From the NCBI GenBank assembly GCA_934675735.1, contig CAKURR010000010.1, positions 1 through 64,000 of the forward strand: a stretch of DNA of 64,000 bases, read 5' to 3'. Each line of letters begins with the position of its first letter. The stretch's first letter is position 1. The notes under the pieces were generated by a model. It worked only from the letters and a program-made list of their open reading frames with translations. It was not told the origin of the DNA and made no database searches. Below, piece after piece: positions 41,903-50,384 of the stretch. Made by a program: the position numbers and the translations under genes. Source of the DNA: an uncultured Clostridia bacterium (GTDB lineage: Bacteria > Bacillota > Clostridia > Christensenellales > Aristaeellaceae).

Positions 41903-42912
41903 CGGTGTCCGCCTCCCCGCTTGAGCGTCATCACGATGACAATGGGCGCGCCGAAAAACGCCGTCACTGTGCTGATGGCCAGCTCCGTCGGCGAAAACGC
42001 CGTTCGGGCGATCCAGTCGCACGCCATGCAGAATACGCCGCCCAGCAGAAAACAGCCGGGCAGAACGGCCAGCGGTTTGGCCGTGCCGAGCAGCTTTTTC
42101 GTCATATACGGCACGGCAATGCCGACAAAGGAAATCGGCCCGGCAAGCGCCGTCACGCTTGCGGCCAGCAGACAGGAAAGCCCGATCAGCGCCGCGCGGA
42201 AACGGCGGACGTTTACGCCCATGCTCGCCGCGTAATGCTCGCCGAACTGATACGCGCCGATGGGCTTCGCCAGCAGCAGACACAGCAGCAGGCAGACGGC
42301 GATTACCGCCGCGCAGATATGCAGATGATTCCATGAGACGGCGGAAAAGCTGCCCATCGACCAGCTGGTGAGGTTTGCAATGTCGCTCTCCCTGGCGAAG
42401 GTGACGAAGAAATCCGTCGCCGCCGAACAGACGTTGCCGACCATCATGCCGACGACCAGCAGCATCGCCATGCTGTGAATCCTTCGGGAGACGAGCATCA
42501 CAAAGCCCGCGCAGAGCATCGCCCCGACGAATGCCGCCGCCATCACCGCGCCGAACGGCACACGCCCCCAGAGCTTCATGCCGAAGATCATCACCGCGCC
42601 GACGGCCAGCTTCGCCCCGGAGGAGACACCCAGCACATACGGCCCGGCGATCGGGTTGCGGAAAAACGTTTGCAGCAGAAAGCCCGACACGCTCAGCGCG
42701 CCGCCCATCACCGCCGCCGCCAGCACGCGCGGCAGGCGGATCTTGAGCAGCACGTTATAGGCCGCCGTGCCCGCGCCCTCGCGCAGAAGCAGAATCCGCA
42801 CCACCTCGCGCGGGGACAGAGCCGCGCTGCCCGTGCCCACGCCGACAGCCAGCAGCAGCGCAAAGCAGACCGCAAGCGCCGCATAGCACAGCGCGCACCG
42901 CGTTTTTTTCAC
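41899..42912 (-). CDS. btuC: Cobalamin-type ABC permease (FecCD/BtuC family)
   Basis: A 337-residue membrane protein with about ten helices. Family motifs: RLPRVLAAAVMGGALSVSG near 60, NPIAGPYVLGVSSGA near 88, GPISFVGIAVPY near 245 (the ATPase-contact loop region). Works as a homodimer with two BtuD. It follows the binding protein by 7 nt. Confidence 0.88.
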   Translation of the reverse strand: MKKTRCALCYAALAVCFALLLAVGVGTGSAALSPREVVRILLLREGAGTAAYNVLLKIRLPRVLAAAVMGGALSVSGFLLQTFFRNPIAGPYVLGVSSGAKLAVGAVMIFGMKLWGRVPFGAVMAAAFVGAMLCAGFVMLVSRRIHSMAMLLVVGMMVGNVCSAATDFFVTFARESDIANLTSWSMGSFSAVSWNHLHICAAVIAVCLLLCLLLAKPIGAYQFGEHYAASMGVNVRRFRAALIGLSCLLAASVTALAGPISFVGIAVPYMTKKLLGTAKPLAVLPGCFLLGGVFCMACDWIARTAFSPTELAISTVTAFFGAPIVIVMTLKRGGGHR

Positions 42913-42919
42913 CCGTTCC

Positions 42920-44011
42920 TCACTCCAGCTTCATGATATGGGTCAGCACCGCGTCGTCGCCCGAAAGCATGCGGTTCATGTCCTCGATGAGGTCGCCCAG
43001 CCGCCCGGCCTGCTGAAAATAATCCGCGCCGGTGCAGTAGACGCGCCCGGTCTGCACCGCCTTGAAATCGGCCAGCAGCGCGTTTCGCTCAAGCAGCTGC
43101 GAAAGCGTCTCCGGCCGGCCGCCGAGTTGGCCGATGTACAGGATGCAGTCTGCGTCGCCCGCTGCGAGATAAAAGGCTTCCATTTCCATCTGCCGCGTGC
43201 CGGATTCGCCGTCGTCCAGCCCTTCCGGCGTATACTGCCCGCCTGCCAGTTCGAGCATTTTAACCATGTAATCCCCGTTGTTGCGCACATACAGCGCGCC
43301 CTTGGAGGTGATGTAGAACATGGCGACGGTCGCGTTCTCCTGCATTGGCTCAAGCGTTTTGATTTTCTGCTTCTGCGCTTCAAACGCGGCGTTTGCCGCG
43401 TCCTCGTGCCCCAGCAGCACGCCGTAGAGCTTCATCCACTCCATGCGCCCCAGCGGGGTATCTTCCAGCGCCGAGCTGTCCACCAGCACGGGAATACCCA
43501 ACTCATCCAGCTTTTCCCGCACGTCCGGCGTGCCGTCGATCATCGTGGAAAACACGGCCAGCTTGGGCGGATTCAAGGCGATGCGCTCAAAGTCCGGCTG
43601 CTTGTAAGAGCCGACATAGGCGATTCGACCATCCTGCACGGCCTGCTTTACATCCGGCAGATACCAGTCCTCCGCGTCGTAGGTCGTCTGCGCCACGGCG
43701 GACAGCGCGCCGATTTCATCCATCAGCGCCACCGTTGAGGTAGAGGCCACGAGCAGGTTGTCCAGCGGCATGTACAGCGGCGTAATGTCTGCATCCAGAT
43801 CATCCGGCGCATCCATGCCCTCCGGAATCAGCAGAAAGCGCCCGCCGTTCTGCACGTTAATCAGCGAGTAGCCGCCTTCCAGCCTGCCCACGGCAAAATT
43901 TTTCGCCGCTTCCGGCGTGAGATTTTCCGTGACTGCGGGCAGCTCCGCCAATGCAATTTGAACGGTGAAAACGCCCCAAAGCAGCGCAATCAGCGCGATC
44001 ATCTTTTTCAT
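42920..44011 (-). CDS. btuF: Cobalamin/corrinoid-type ABC substrate-binding protein (BtuF class)
   Basis: A 363-residue secreted binding protein. Signal peptide MKKMIALIALLWGVFTVQIA with cleavage after ALA; two alpha/beta lobes joined by a long helix follow. ATG 44011 is preceded by AGGAAA and lies just after the riboswitch terminator; longer in-frame starts fall inside the riboswitch. There is no lipobox Cys, so membrane tethering would need another route. Ligand inferred as B12 or a corrinoid from the riboswitch and operon. Confidence 0.85.
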   Translation of the reverse strand: MKKMIALIALLWGVFTVQIALAELPAVTENLTPEAAKNFAVGRLEGGYSLINVQNGGRFLLIPEGMDAPDDLDADITPLYMPLDNLLVASTSTVALMDEIGALSAVAQTTYDAEDWYLPDVKQAVQDGRIAYVGSYKQPDFERIALNPPKLAVFSTMIDGTPDVREKLDELGIPVLVDSSALEDTPLGRMEWMKLYGVLLGHEDAANAAFEAQKQKIKTLEPMQENATVAMFYITSKGALYVRNNGDYMVKMLELAGGQYTPEGLDDGESGTRQMEMEAFYLAAGDADCILYIGQLGGRPETLSQLLERNALLADFKAVQTGRVYCTGADYFQQAGRLGDLIEDMNRMLSGDDAVLTHIMKLE

Positions 44012-44043
44012 AAATTTCCTCGCAGTTTTTCCCCAAATAAATG

Positions 44044-44074
44044 AAAAGCGCCCATCTTGGACAAAGATGGACGC
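44044..44074 (-). terminator. Riboswitch 2 expression-platform terminator
   Basis: GCGTCCATCTT pairs with AAGATGGGCGC on the minus strand (44074-44064 with 44058-44048), followed by TTTTCATTT. An alternative pairing, GACCTGCC with GGCAGGTC (44144-44137 and 44099-44092), could compete with aptamer closure. Confidence 0.8.
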
Positions 44075-44127
44075 ATAGCAAACAAACGCTTGACCTGCCT
44101 TCTCCAACTGCCCGAGAATCGGTTTCA

Positions 44128-44303
44128 TCTCCGCAGGGCAGGTCTCCTGGCTGACGGCTTCGCGCGCGCCGCCTTCTCGAAATCGCTTTCAATGGCCCGT
44201 GGCGCGCGCATACCGAACACAGTAATGGCTGTTGCGCCGGATTTGAACCGGCTTCCCTTTTCATTTGAATGGCTTCAAACACCCTGCGCGGTATGGATTT
44301 TTC
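44128..44303 (-). promoter_or_regulatory. Cobalamin riboswitch 2
   Basis: On the minus strand the aptamer blocks appear in order: GGGAAGCCGGTTCAAATCCG, CAACAGCC with ACTGTG, then AAGCCGTCAGCCAGGAGACC with TGCC at its 3' edge. It precedes the btu-cbi operon, so B12 should repress its own uptake and synthesis. Confidence 0.92.
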
Positions 44304-44309
44304 CTGTTT

Positions 44310-44338
44310 ATTATACGGGGTTTGAGGGAGTGCGTCAA
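44310..44338 (-). promoter_or_regulatory. Promoter of the btu-cbi operon
   Basis: TTGACG (44333-44338), 17-nt spacer, TATAAT (44310-44315) on the minus strand. Transcription begins at the riboswitch edge. It lies only 25 nt from the mobL stop, which limits how far the mobile element's left end can reach. Confidence 0.9.
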
Positions 44339-44362
44339 GACGAGAGGAAAAATGGATTTTTC

Positions 44363-46006
44363 TTAAATCGCCAGAGGATGAATCGGTGCAGATTTATTCG
44401 TTTGACGGGCGTCATTCGATTGTCGGAGGACGCTCTTTACGGTATCGTTTGTAACCTGCTCCAACTCCTTCCGATTACTTGCAGTTTCCATCGCATCCTC
44501 AACCGAAACCCGCCCATCCGAAACGCGCGTTAGCGCGTCGGGAATGACCTTGCGCGTCCAATATCGGATGCGGTTCAGCTCCACCATTTCATCCTTAACT
44601 TCTTCGAGTTTGGGAAGGAGGGTTTCGCGCTCTGCATCAAGCTGTGTGCGTTCTGTTTTCAGCACCGCACGCTGCTCCTTATCGAGAGGAGATGCAAGCC
44701 CCAGTGACTTCATGAGCTTTTCGCGCAGCCATATTGCTTTTTGCAGACGGTTCAATTCTTCGCCATGTTCGGCCTTGAACTTTTCGCGTTTGCTGCTCCA
44801 GTGGATGTCCTCATATTCTTGCTGAATCGGCTTCAATTCTCGAATGGTTTGAATTGCGCCAAACAGCGCGTCAATATCACGGATTCTGCGTTCTTTTGCC
44901 GTGGATTCCGCCTTGATTTTGGAAAATACATGTTTCGTTTCGGCGATGTACCGTCCAAGCTGACCGACCGTATAAAGCTCGTGATTCGAGAGGAAGGAAA
45001 CCGCCTTGAAGCCGTCCTTCAAATCATGGACAGCACCTTTTTCCTGCGCATAGCGATTCCATGTTTCGCGCCCGTCCTTTCGCATATCCAAATAGGCGGT
45101 AATTACGTCGCCCAGCGGGTAATCATCCGGGCTTTCGATGACCTGCTGGCGGCTGACTGCTTTTCGCAAATCATCCAGCCAAGCGCCGATACCGCGAACG
45201 GTTTTCTGCAACGAAGCCAGCATCTTATTCACGCTGATGATCTTTCGGTTTTCGTCACCGCGTTCGCTGGAAACGCCCTTGCGTTCCAGCGCGGAAGCGG
45301 TCGGGCCGAGGTGCTTTTGCGGCAGGCGATCTTCAACGCCCTGCCGCTCAAGAGAACGCATATCGACGCGCTCTGCTCGACCCGCTGCTTCGAGCGCCGC
45401 GTTTTGTGCCGTCGCCCAATCCTGCCGCCAGATTTCGCCGTACTTGCGTTCGTTCCAATCGACGGTATCGACCTTGACGCGCTTCCAGCTTCCGTTCGGT
45501 GCGCGGATGCGTTTTCCATTTTCGTCGAGCGCGTAGACATTCTTCGATTTGGGCAGCCACTTTCCATTTTCATCCATTGCGCGAAGCGTCAGCATGATGT
45601 GAACGTGCGGGTTGCCGTCGCCTTTGTCGTGATAAAAGAAATTGCAGACCATGCCCTTATCCACAAATTCCTTTTGACAGAAATCGCGGACGAGGGCAAG
45701 GTTCTGCTCGTCAGTCAGTTCGCGCGGCAAGGCAAAGAGCATCGAGCGCGCCGTCTGCGCGTTGACGCTTGTTTCCGCTGCGTCCACCGCGTTCCAGAGC
45801 GTCTGCGGATCGGCATACGCTTTCGGTGCGTTGGGCGGCAGCATGACTTCGACCCGCTTCACGCGCGATGAGCTGCTGTGCGGATATTTCCAGCAGCACT
45901 CATATTCGGAGTATTTCTTTTCGCCGGAGTAATACGCGCAGGAAGCCATACAGGATTGACCTTTTCCTCGGCTGATGATCTTAAAACTTCCCGTCGGGCA
46001 GGGCAT
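44363..46006 (-). CDS. mobL: MobA/MobL-family relaxase
   Basis: A 547-residue relaxase that nicks oriT and pilots the DNA strand. The N-terminal domain carries CASCAYYSGEKKYSEY with the candidate catalytic tyrosines and the metal-binding triad YHDKGDGNPHVHIML near 128. The C-terminal half (about 300-520) is a long coiled coil. Its presence without conjugation genes makes the element mobilizable rather than self-transmissible. The start has GGAGGTG upstream. Confidence 0.9.
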   Translation of the reverse strand: MPCPTGSFKIISRGKGQSCMASCAYYSGEKKYSEYECCWKYPHSSSSRVKRVEVMLPPNAPKAYADPQTLWNAVDAAETSVNAQTARSMLFALPRELTDEQNLALVRDFCQKEFVDKGMVCNFFYHDKGDGNPHVHIMLTLRAMDENGKWLPKSKNVYALDENGKRIRAPNGSWKRVKVDTVDWNERKYGEIWRQDWATAQNAALEAAGRAERVDMRSLERQGVEDRLPQKHLGPTASALERKGVSSERGDENRKIISVNKMLASLQKTVRGIGAWLDDLRKAVSRQQVIESPDDYPLGDVITAYLDMRKDGRETWNRYAQEKGAVHDLKDGFKAVSFLSNHELYTVGQLGRYIAETKHVFSKIKAESTAKERRIRDIDALFGAIQTIRELKPIQQEYEDIHWSSKREKFKAEHGEELNRLQKAIWLREKLMKSLGLASPLDKEQRAVLKTERTQLDAERETLLPKLEEVKDEMVELNRIRYWTRKVIPDALTRVSDGRVSVEDAMETASNRKELEQVTNDTVKSVLRQSNDARQTNKSAPIHPLAI

Positions 46007-46020
46007 GGTTCACCTCCGTT

Positions 46021-46145
46021 CCTCGGCGCAAAGCGCCGTCATGGAGTAGCCGATGCAATCGGCGCAGGGGCTTGCCCCTGTTGATGCCGAAGGCATCGAG
46101 CACCCCGCAGGGGCCTTCGGAGAACGCACGGCGCATCGAAGATGC
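46021..46145. other. Array of six small hairpins upstream of mobL, candidate oriT
   Basis: CGGCGC-AAA-GCGCCG (46024-46038), GCCGAT-GCA-ATCGGC (46049-46063), CAGGGG-CTTG-CCCCTG (46065-46080), GATGCC-GAA-GGCATC (46083-46097), CCCC-GCA-GGGG (46103-46113) and GCATC-GAA-GATGC (46133-46145). Relaxases of this class usually act in the region directly 5' of their gene. The nick site is not identified. Confidence 0.5.
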
Positions 46146-46159
46146 GTATAAGTGCGCCC

Positions 46160-46576
46160 TCACGGGATGGGGCTGCTTCCGTCGCTCTCTGCGTTGTCCT
46201 CGTTCTCTTTGCTCCAAAGCATGTCTTGCATGGTCGATTCCGGCATACGCTGCACAGCCGCGTCGATCAGCTCCTTCGGGCTTTGCGGAAGCTCCCCACG
46301 TCGGCTGGCGGTCATCTGTTCTGCCAGCTCGCGCACATGGGGAGAGGAAAAGAAGTAGTCGATCAGCAGGAACACATCTTCATCCGTCAGCAGTTCGGGA
46401 TTGGGCAGATAATGCTCCAAATGTCCGCCGCGTTCGCAGAGACGATGCGTCCTTTCCTTGTTTCGCTGAATGGAGATTTTGTGTTTCGCCGTCTTGAGCT
46501 GCTGCTCGGCTTTCCGTTTCTGCGCTTCGGCTTTCTGCTGCATCACAAGCAATTTTTCGATTCGTTCGGATGCCAT
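46160..46576 (-). CDS. DUF3847 protein of mobilizable elements
   Basis: A 138-residue protein: a basic coiled-coil N-terminus (ASERIEKLLVMQQKAEAQKR) followed by CERGGHLEHYLPNPELLTDE and a small helical domain. DUF3847 proteins are encoded next to MobL in clostridial mobilizable elements and are thought to be relaxase partners; a role at oriT is inferred. ATG 46576 follows AGGAGGAA. Confidence 0.8.
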   Translation of the reverse strand: MASERIEKLLVMQQKAEAQKRKAEQQLKTAKHKISIQRNKERTHRLCERGGHLEHYLPNPELLTDEDVFLLIDYFFSSPHVRELAEQMTASRRGELPQSPKELIDAAVQRMPESTMQDMLWSKENEDNAESDGSSPIP

Positions 46577-46619
46577 TGAACATTCCTCCTTATATGAAAA
46601 TCGGTTCGTATTTTGAGAA

Positions 46620-46814
46620 TTACGCCGCGTGTTCGGCAGGCGGTGCTTCCGGCTTTTCGGAAGCATCCGTTTGCAGCGCGCCGCTGCGGATCAGCTCCAG
46701 CAGCTTGTCCTCATAGGTCACGGCCTCGTCGTCTTTGCCAAACACGTTGACGCTGTACGTCGTGTGTCCCAGCCTGCGGGAAAAGGTAAAGGTCGGGATT
46801 CGTTTTTCACTCAT
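46620..46814 (-). CDS. TnpW-family transposon-encoded protein
   Basis: A 64-residue protein with the TnpW pattern: SEKRIPTFTFSRRLGHTTYS, then EDKLLELIRSGAL and a Pro/Ala tail. The function is unknown in the family. ATG 46814 has GGAGG with a 7-nt spacer, which favours it over the Met two codons upstream. Confidence 0.75.
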   Translation of the reverse strand: MSEKRIPTFTFSRRLGHTTYSVNVFGKDDEAVTYEDKLLELIRSGALQTDASEKPEAPPAEHAA

Positions 46815-46878
46815 AGCCACACCTCCGTTTACATAAAAAGGCGGTGCCTTTTCGCACCGCCGCCTGTCTGTTTACTTG

Positions 46879-48519
46879 TTACTGCATGGGCAGTCGCCCG
46901 ATAAAGCTCAGATACACCTCCATTGCGCGTATGGGTTCGCCGCTTTCGCTTTTGATGCGCTCATGCACAACCACCTTTTCAATCATCTTCGCCAGCATTT
47001 CGTCGGAGTAGTTTTCGCAATGCTGATACTCGTCTACGAGTTTCAGAAAACGGTCGATGTTTTCTTCGTCCGTTCGGAAAACCTTTAACTGTTCCTGCTG
47101 GGCAAGCACGGCTTTTTCGAGCGTGTCAAGTTCGGCTTCATACTGCGCCGAAAGCGCGTCAAACTGGGCTTCCGAAATCTTGTCCAGCGCGTAATCCTCA
47201 TAGAGTTTTTTCAGCAGCCGATCCAGCTCATTCATCCTTTTTCTTTTCACGGCAGCATCCTTTTGAATGACAGCCGCCTGATTGGGCTGATGGGAAAGCG
47301 CCAGCCGTAACTTCTGCGCAAAAGCCTTGCGGTCAATCGCCGCCTCCTGACAGATGGCCTGAAGAATGGCTTTCAGCAATTCGCGGAGGTCGTCGGCGTT
47401 CAGCTTGTTCTGGATGCAGCCGCGCTTCTCCTGACGGCTGGTGTTGTTGAACGTTGAACAGACAAAATAATCGTGCTTCCTGATGGAGCTGTCCTTCTTC
47501 GCTTCGTTGCAGCGGACGTTGTACATGATTGCGCCGCACTTCGCACAGACGACCTTGCCCTTGAACGGGCTGACCGGCCAGTGCATGAACGGCTGCGCCT
47601 GCCGACGAGAGGAGAGAAACGCATGGGCTTTGTTCCATGTGTCGGGGGTAACAATGGCTTCGTGCGTGTGCTCAAAGACCGCCTGCTTCTCCGCCGGATT
47701 CGCCTTTCGTTTCGCCTGATAGGACGCTTTACCCGATTTGAAATTGACGGTTCTGCCGAGGTATTCCTGCGCGTTCAGGATATTCAGAATCGTCGCGCGG
47801 TTCCAGTCATACGGCCCGGTGATGCCGCTCTTTTTCCCCGTTCGTGTGTGCAAGCCCTGACTTTCAAAATAGGCCGAAGGGGTCAGCCGTTTTTCGCTTT
47901 GCAGAATCCTTGTGATTCGATACGGATTTGTTTCTTCGGCGGCCAGTTCAAAGATACGCCGGACGGTTTCCGCCGCCTGCGGCTCGACGAGCCAGCGGCT
48001 CCGATCTTCGGGGTCTTTGACATAACCAAAACAGGGCGTGGACATAATCGGCGCGCCCGTCATGCCCTTGGCATGATAGCCGATGACGACTTTTCGGGAT
48101 TGGTCGCGCAGATACATTTCGTTCAGCACGTTGAGCATCGGCACAAACTCGATGTTGTCGCTGCGGGTGCTGTCAACATGGCTGTCGATAGCGATAAAAC
48201 GAATGGCTTTCTTCTTGAAGTAAACCTCCGTGTAGAAGCCCGTTTGCAGGTAGTTGCGTCCGACGCGGCTCATGTCCTTGACCAGCACCGTGTCGATTTT
48301 ATCGTCTTCGATGTCGGCGAGCATCTGCTTCCAGCCGGGGCGCTCGAAGTTTCTGCCGCTGAATCCGTCGTCGGTATAGTGTCGGCAGTTCTCAAAACCG
48401 TTTGCCGCCGCATACCGTTCCAGATATTCCTTCTGATAGACGATGGAGCAGGATTCGCCGTCGTTGTTTTCCTCACGGGAGATGCGCTCATACAGCGCCG
48501 TCCATTTTCCGTTTTTCAT
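46879..48519 (-). CDS. Large serine recombinase 1 (TnpX/TndX-like)
   Basis: A 546-residue recombinase. The N-terminal resolvase domain has the catalytic Ser in LYERISREENNDGESCS near residue 14 and VLVKDMSRVGRNYLQTGFY near 80; then the recombinase domain, a zinc ribbon (CAKCGAIMYN and later CSTFNN/GCIQNKL) and a C-terminal coiled coil. It would excise and integrate the element. Its start overlaps the end of recombinase 2 by about 32 nt. ATG 48519 has AAAGGA upstream; an alternative lies 9 nt earlier. Confidence 0.9.
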   Translation of the reverse strand: MKNGKWTALYERISREENNDGESCSIVYQKEYLERYAAANGFENCRHYTDDGFSGRNFERPGWKQMLADIEDDKIDTVLVKDMSRVGRNYLQTGFYTEVYFKKKAIRFIAIDSHVDSTRSDNIEFVPMLNVLNEMYLRDQSRKVVIGYHAKGMTGAPIMSTPCFGYVKDPEDRSRWLVEPQAAETVRRIFELAAEETNPYRITRILQSEKRLTPSAYFESQGLHTRTGKKSGITGPYDWNRATILNILNAQEYLGRTVNFKSGKASYQAKRKANPAEKQAVFEHTHEAIVTPDTWNKAHAFLSSRRQAQPFMHWPVSPFKGKVVCAKCGAIMYNVRCNEAKKDSSIRKHDYFVCSTFNNTSRQEKRGCIQNKLNADDLRELLKAILQAICQEAAIDRKAFAQKLRLALSHQPNQAAVIQKDAAVKRKRMNELDRLLKKLYEDYALDKISEAQFDALSAQYEAELDTLEKAVLAQQEQLKVFRTDEENIDRFLKLVDEYQHCENYSDEMLAKMIEKVVVHERIKSESGEPIRAMEVYLSFIGRLPMQ

Positions 48520-50164
48520 TTTCTTCATTCCTTTCTTCCTGAGTTGGCACATGGAAATTGCCGATAAAGTTGAGATCAATGTCGATTTGAACATGGCGCT
48601 TGCCGTCGATCTTTTTCGGCGCATGAACGAGAATCTTTTCAATGAACGCATAAATCATGGGCGTGGTCAGCTCGTCCGCGTTCCTGTATTTCTTTGCAAT
48701 CGCCAGAAAAGAGGAAATCTTCGTGGAATCTGTCTCGTAAGCCCTGAGTTCTTCCGCGTCCGTTTCGAGAACAGCTTTCAGCTCTGCCTGCTCCTTTTCA
48801 TATTCGGCAAGAAAGTCGTCAAACCGCTTTTCCGAAATCTTGTCCAGCGCATACGATTCGTACAGCTTTTGAATCAGCACGTCGAGTTCGTCGCAGCGTT
48901 TTTTCGCCTTTCGGATTTTGGTTTTCATCGCTTTTGCCGCTTCCGCGTGCTGCAATTCGGAGGCTTCCCGCACCTTGCGTGCAAACTCGACCTCGTTGGA
49001 AATCGCATAGCGGCTGACTACCTGAATGGTTTCCAGAATCAATGCGCGGAGATGTTGGGTGGAAACGCTGTGCGACACGCATTGGACGTTTTCCCTCGTG
49101 CTGGAAAGCGTATACGACGAGCAGTTGTAAGTATCTTTCGAGTATTGCCCATTCTCATTCTTAGTGCCGCCGCGATGGTTGTACATCCGCCTGCCGCAGT
49201 CCGCACAGTAGAGCAAGCCTGTCAGAGGATTTGCCACACCCAGTGTGTCCGTGCGCTTTCGGCTTTTCAGCGCGCATTGCGCCAGCTCCCACGTTTCCTT
49301 ACTGACAATCGGCTCATGCGTGTTCTCAAAAACCAGCCATTCCTCCGGCGGATTGTCGTGCCGCTTATCCCGATAGAATTTCTTGCCGGAACGGAAGTTT
49401 ACCGTATGCCCCAGATATTCGGGACGGGTGAGAATCTGTGTGACCGTCGGGCCGTTCCAGTCGTATGGGTTGTCCGCTGCTCTACCAGCGCCGCCGTGCT
49501 TTGCAGCGTATGTGCCGGGGCTTTCGACCTGTTCCCGGCTCAGAATCCGCGCGATTTCATACGGCCCGTGGCCTTCGCAGGCCATCTGATAAATCCGCCG
49601 AACGACAACCGCCGCGTCCTCGTCGATAAGCCAGTGATGCTTGGATGCTGGGTCTTTCCGATAGCCGTAGATGCGGTTGTTGCTGGTCGGCAGGCCGGAT
49701 TTGCCGCGCAGCTGATACGCCGCCGTCAGCTTCTTGGACTGGTCTTTGAGATACCATTCATTCATGATGTTCAGAAACGGCACAAATTCGCCCGTTTCGG
49801 GATGCTCGTTGTCCACGCCGTTGGCAATGGCGATAAACCGCACGTCGTGCTTGACGAACATCACGTCGGTGTAAAAGCCCGTTTCAAGGTAGTTGCGCCC
49901 CAGTCGGCTCATGTCCTTGACGAGCACGATGCCGACTCTTCCGGCTTCCACGTCGGCAATCAGGCTTTTCCAGCCGGGGCGGTCAAAATTGCCGCCGCTC
50001 CATCCGTCGTCCGTGTAGTGCTTACAGTTGGTGAAGCCGTGCTCGTCGGCATAGCTTTGCAGGAAAAGTTTCTGGTTTACGATGGAGTTGCTTTCCCCGT
50101 CAAGGTCGTCGTCGCGAGACAGGCGCTCGTACAGCGCCGTAATCAAAAGATTTTGGCTGGGCAT
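48488..50164 (-). CDS. Large serine recombinase 2 (TnpX/TndX-like)
   Basis: A 558-residue recombinase related to, but clearly diverged from, its neighbour. Catalytic Ser in LYERLSRDDDLDGES near residue 15, VLVKDMSRLGRNYLETGFY near 82, zinc ribbon CADCGRRMYNH near 335, C-terminal coiled coil. Both copies keep the catalytic residues, so they may act as a pair (integration and excision) or as alternatives. ATG 50164 follows AAGGAGGG. Confidence 0.9.
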   Translation of the reverse strand: MPSQNLLITALYERLSRDDDLDGESNSIVNQKLFLQSYADEHGFTNCKHYTDDGWSGGNFDRPGWKSLIADVEAGRVGIVLVKDMSRLGRNYLETGFYTDVMFVKHDVRFIAIANGVDNEHPETGEFVPFLNIMNEWYLKDQSKKLTAAYQLRGKSGLPTSNNRIYGYRKDPASKHHWLIDEDAAVVVRRIYQMACEGHGPYEIARILSREQVESPGTYAAKHGGAGRAADNPYDWNGPTVTQILTRPEYLGHTVNFRSGKKFYRDKRHDNPPEEWLVFENTHEPIVSKETWELAQCALKSRKRTDTLGVANPLTGLLYCADCGRRMYNHRGGTKNENGQYSKDTYNCSSYTLSSTRENVQCVSHSVSTQHLRALILETIQVVSRYAISNEVEFARKVREASELQHAEAAKAMKTKIRKAKKRCDELDVLIQKLYESYALDKISEKRFDDFLAEYEKEQAELKAVLETDAEELRAYETDSTKISSFLAIAKKYRNADELTTPMIYAFIEKILVHAPKKIDGKRHVQIDIDLNFIGNFHVPTQEERNEENEKRKMDGAV

Positions 50165-50301
50165 TGAATCCCTCCTTTATGAAATGATTCAGAGTTGGAA
50201 TGTGCAAAGGAACATCGCGCACTGTTTGAATATACGGGCGAAACGGAGAAAACGTCTTGAAATAGGCAGATTCTCAACCAATCGGGGACGAAACAGGTTT
50301 T

Positions 50302-50351
50302 TGTTGCAGAAATGCAACATGTTTGACTTTGCCGGGAACGTCTGGTATGAT
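50302..50351 (+). promoter_or_regulatory. Operator and promoter of the element's XRE gene
   Basis: TGTTGCA-GAAA-TGCAACA (50302-50319) lies just upstream of TTGACT (50323-50328), a 17-nt spacer and TATGAT (50346-50351). The palindrome is a likely autoregulatory site for the XRE protein and may also affect the divergent recombinase operon. Confidence 0.7.
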
Positions 50352-50384
50352 GCAGTCAACAAGGTATCTTGGGAGGATGGATTG

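Noticed and set aside
44228..44262. tRNA-like GGTTCAAATCC segment
   Set aside because: It is a conserved block of the cobalamin riboswitch; no acceptor stem or anticodon arm fits around it.
44128..44339. Left end of the mobilizable element inside the riboswitch region
   Set aside because: The btu-cbi promoter and riboswitch are intact up to 44338, so an end within them is not supported. Whether the element ends at about 44340-44362 or extends past the B12 genes cannot be decided from this window.
45981..46217. 78-codon minus-strand frame upstream of mobL
   Set aside because: It is composed of the successive hairpins proposed as oriT and overlaps the DUF3847 gene end; it lacks a ribosome binding site.
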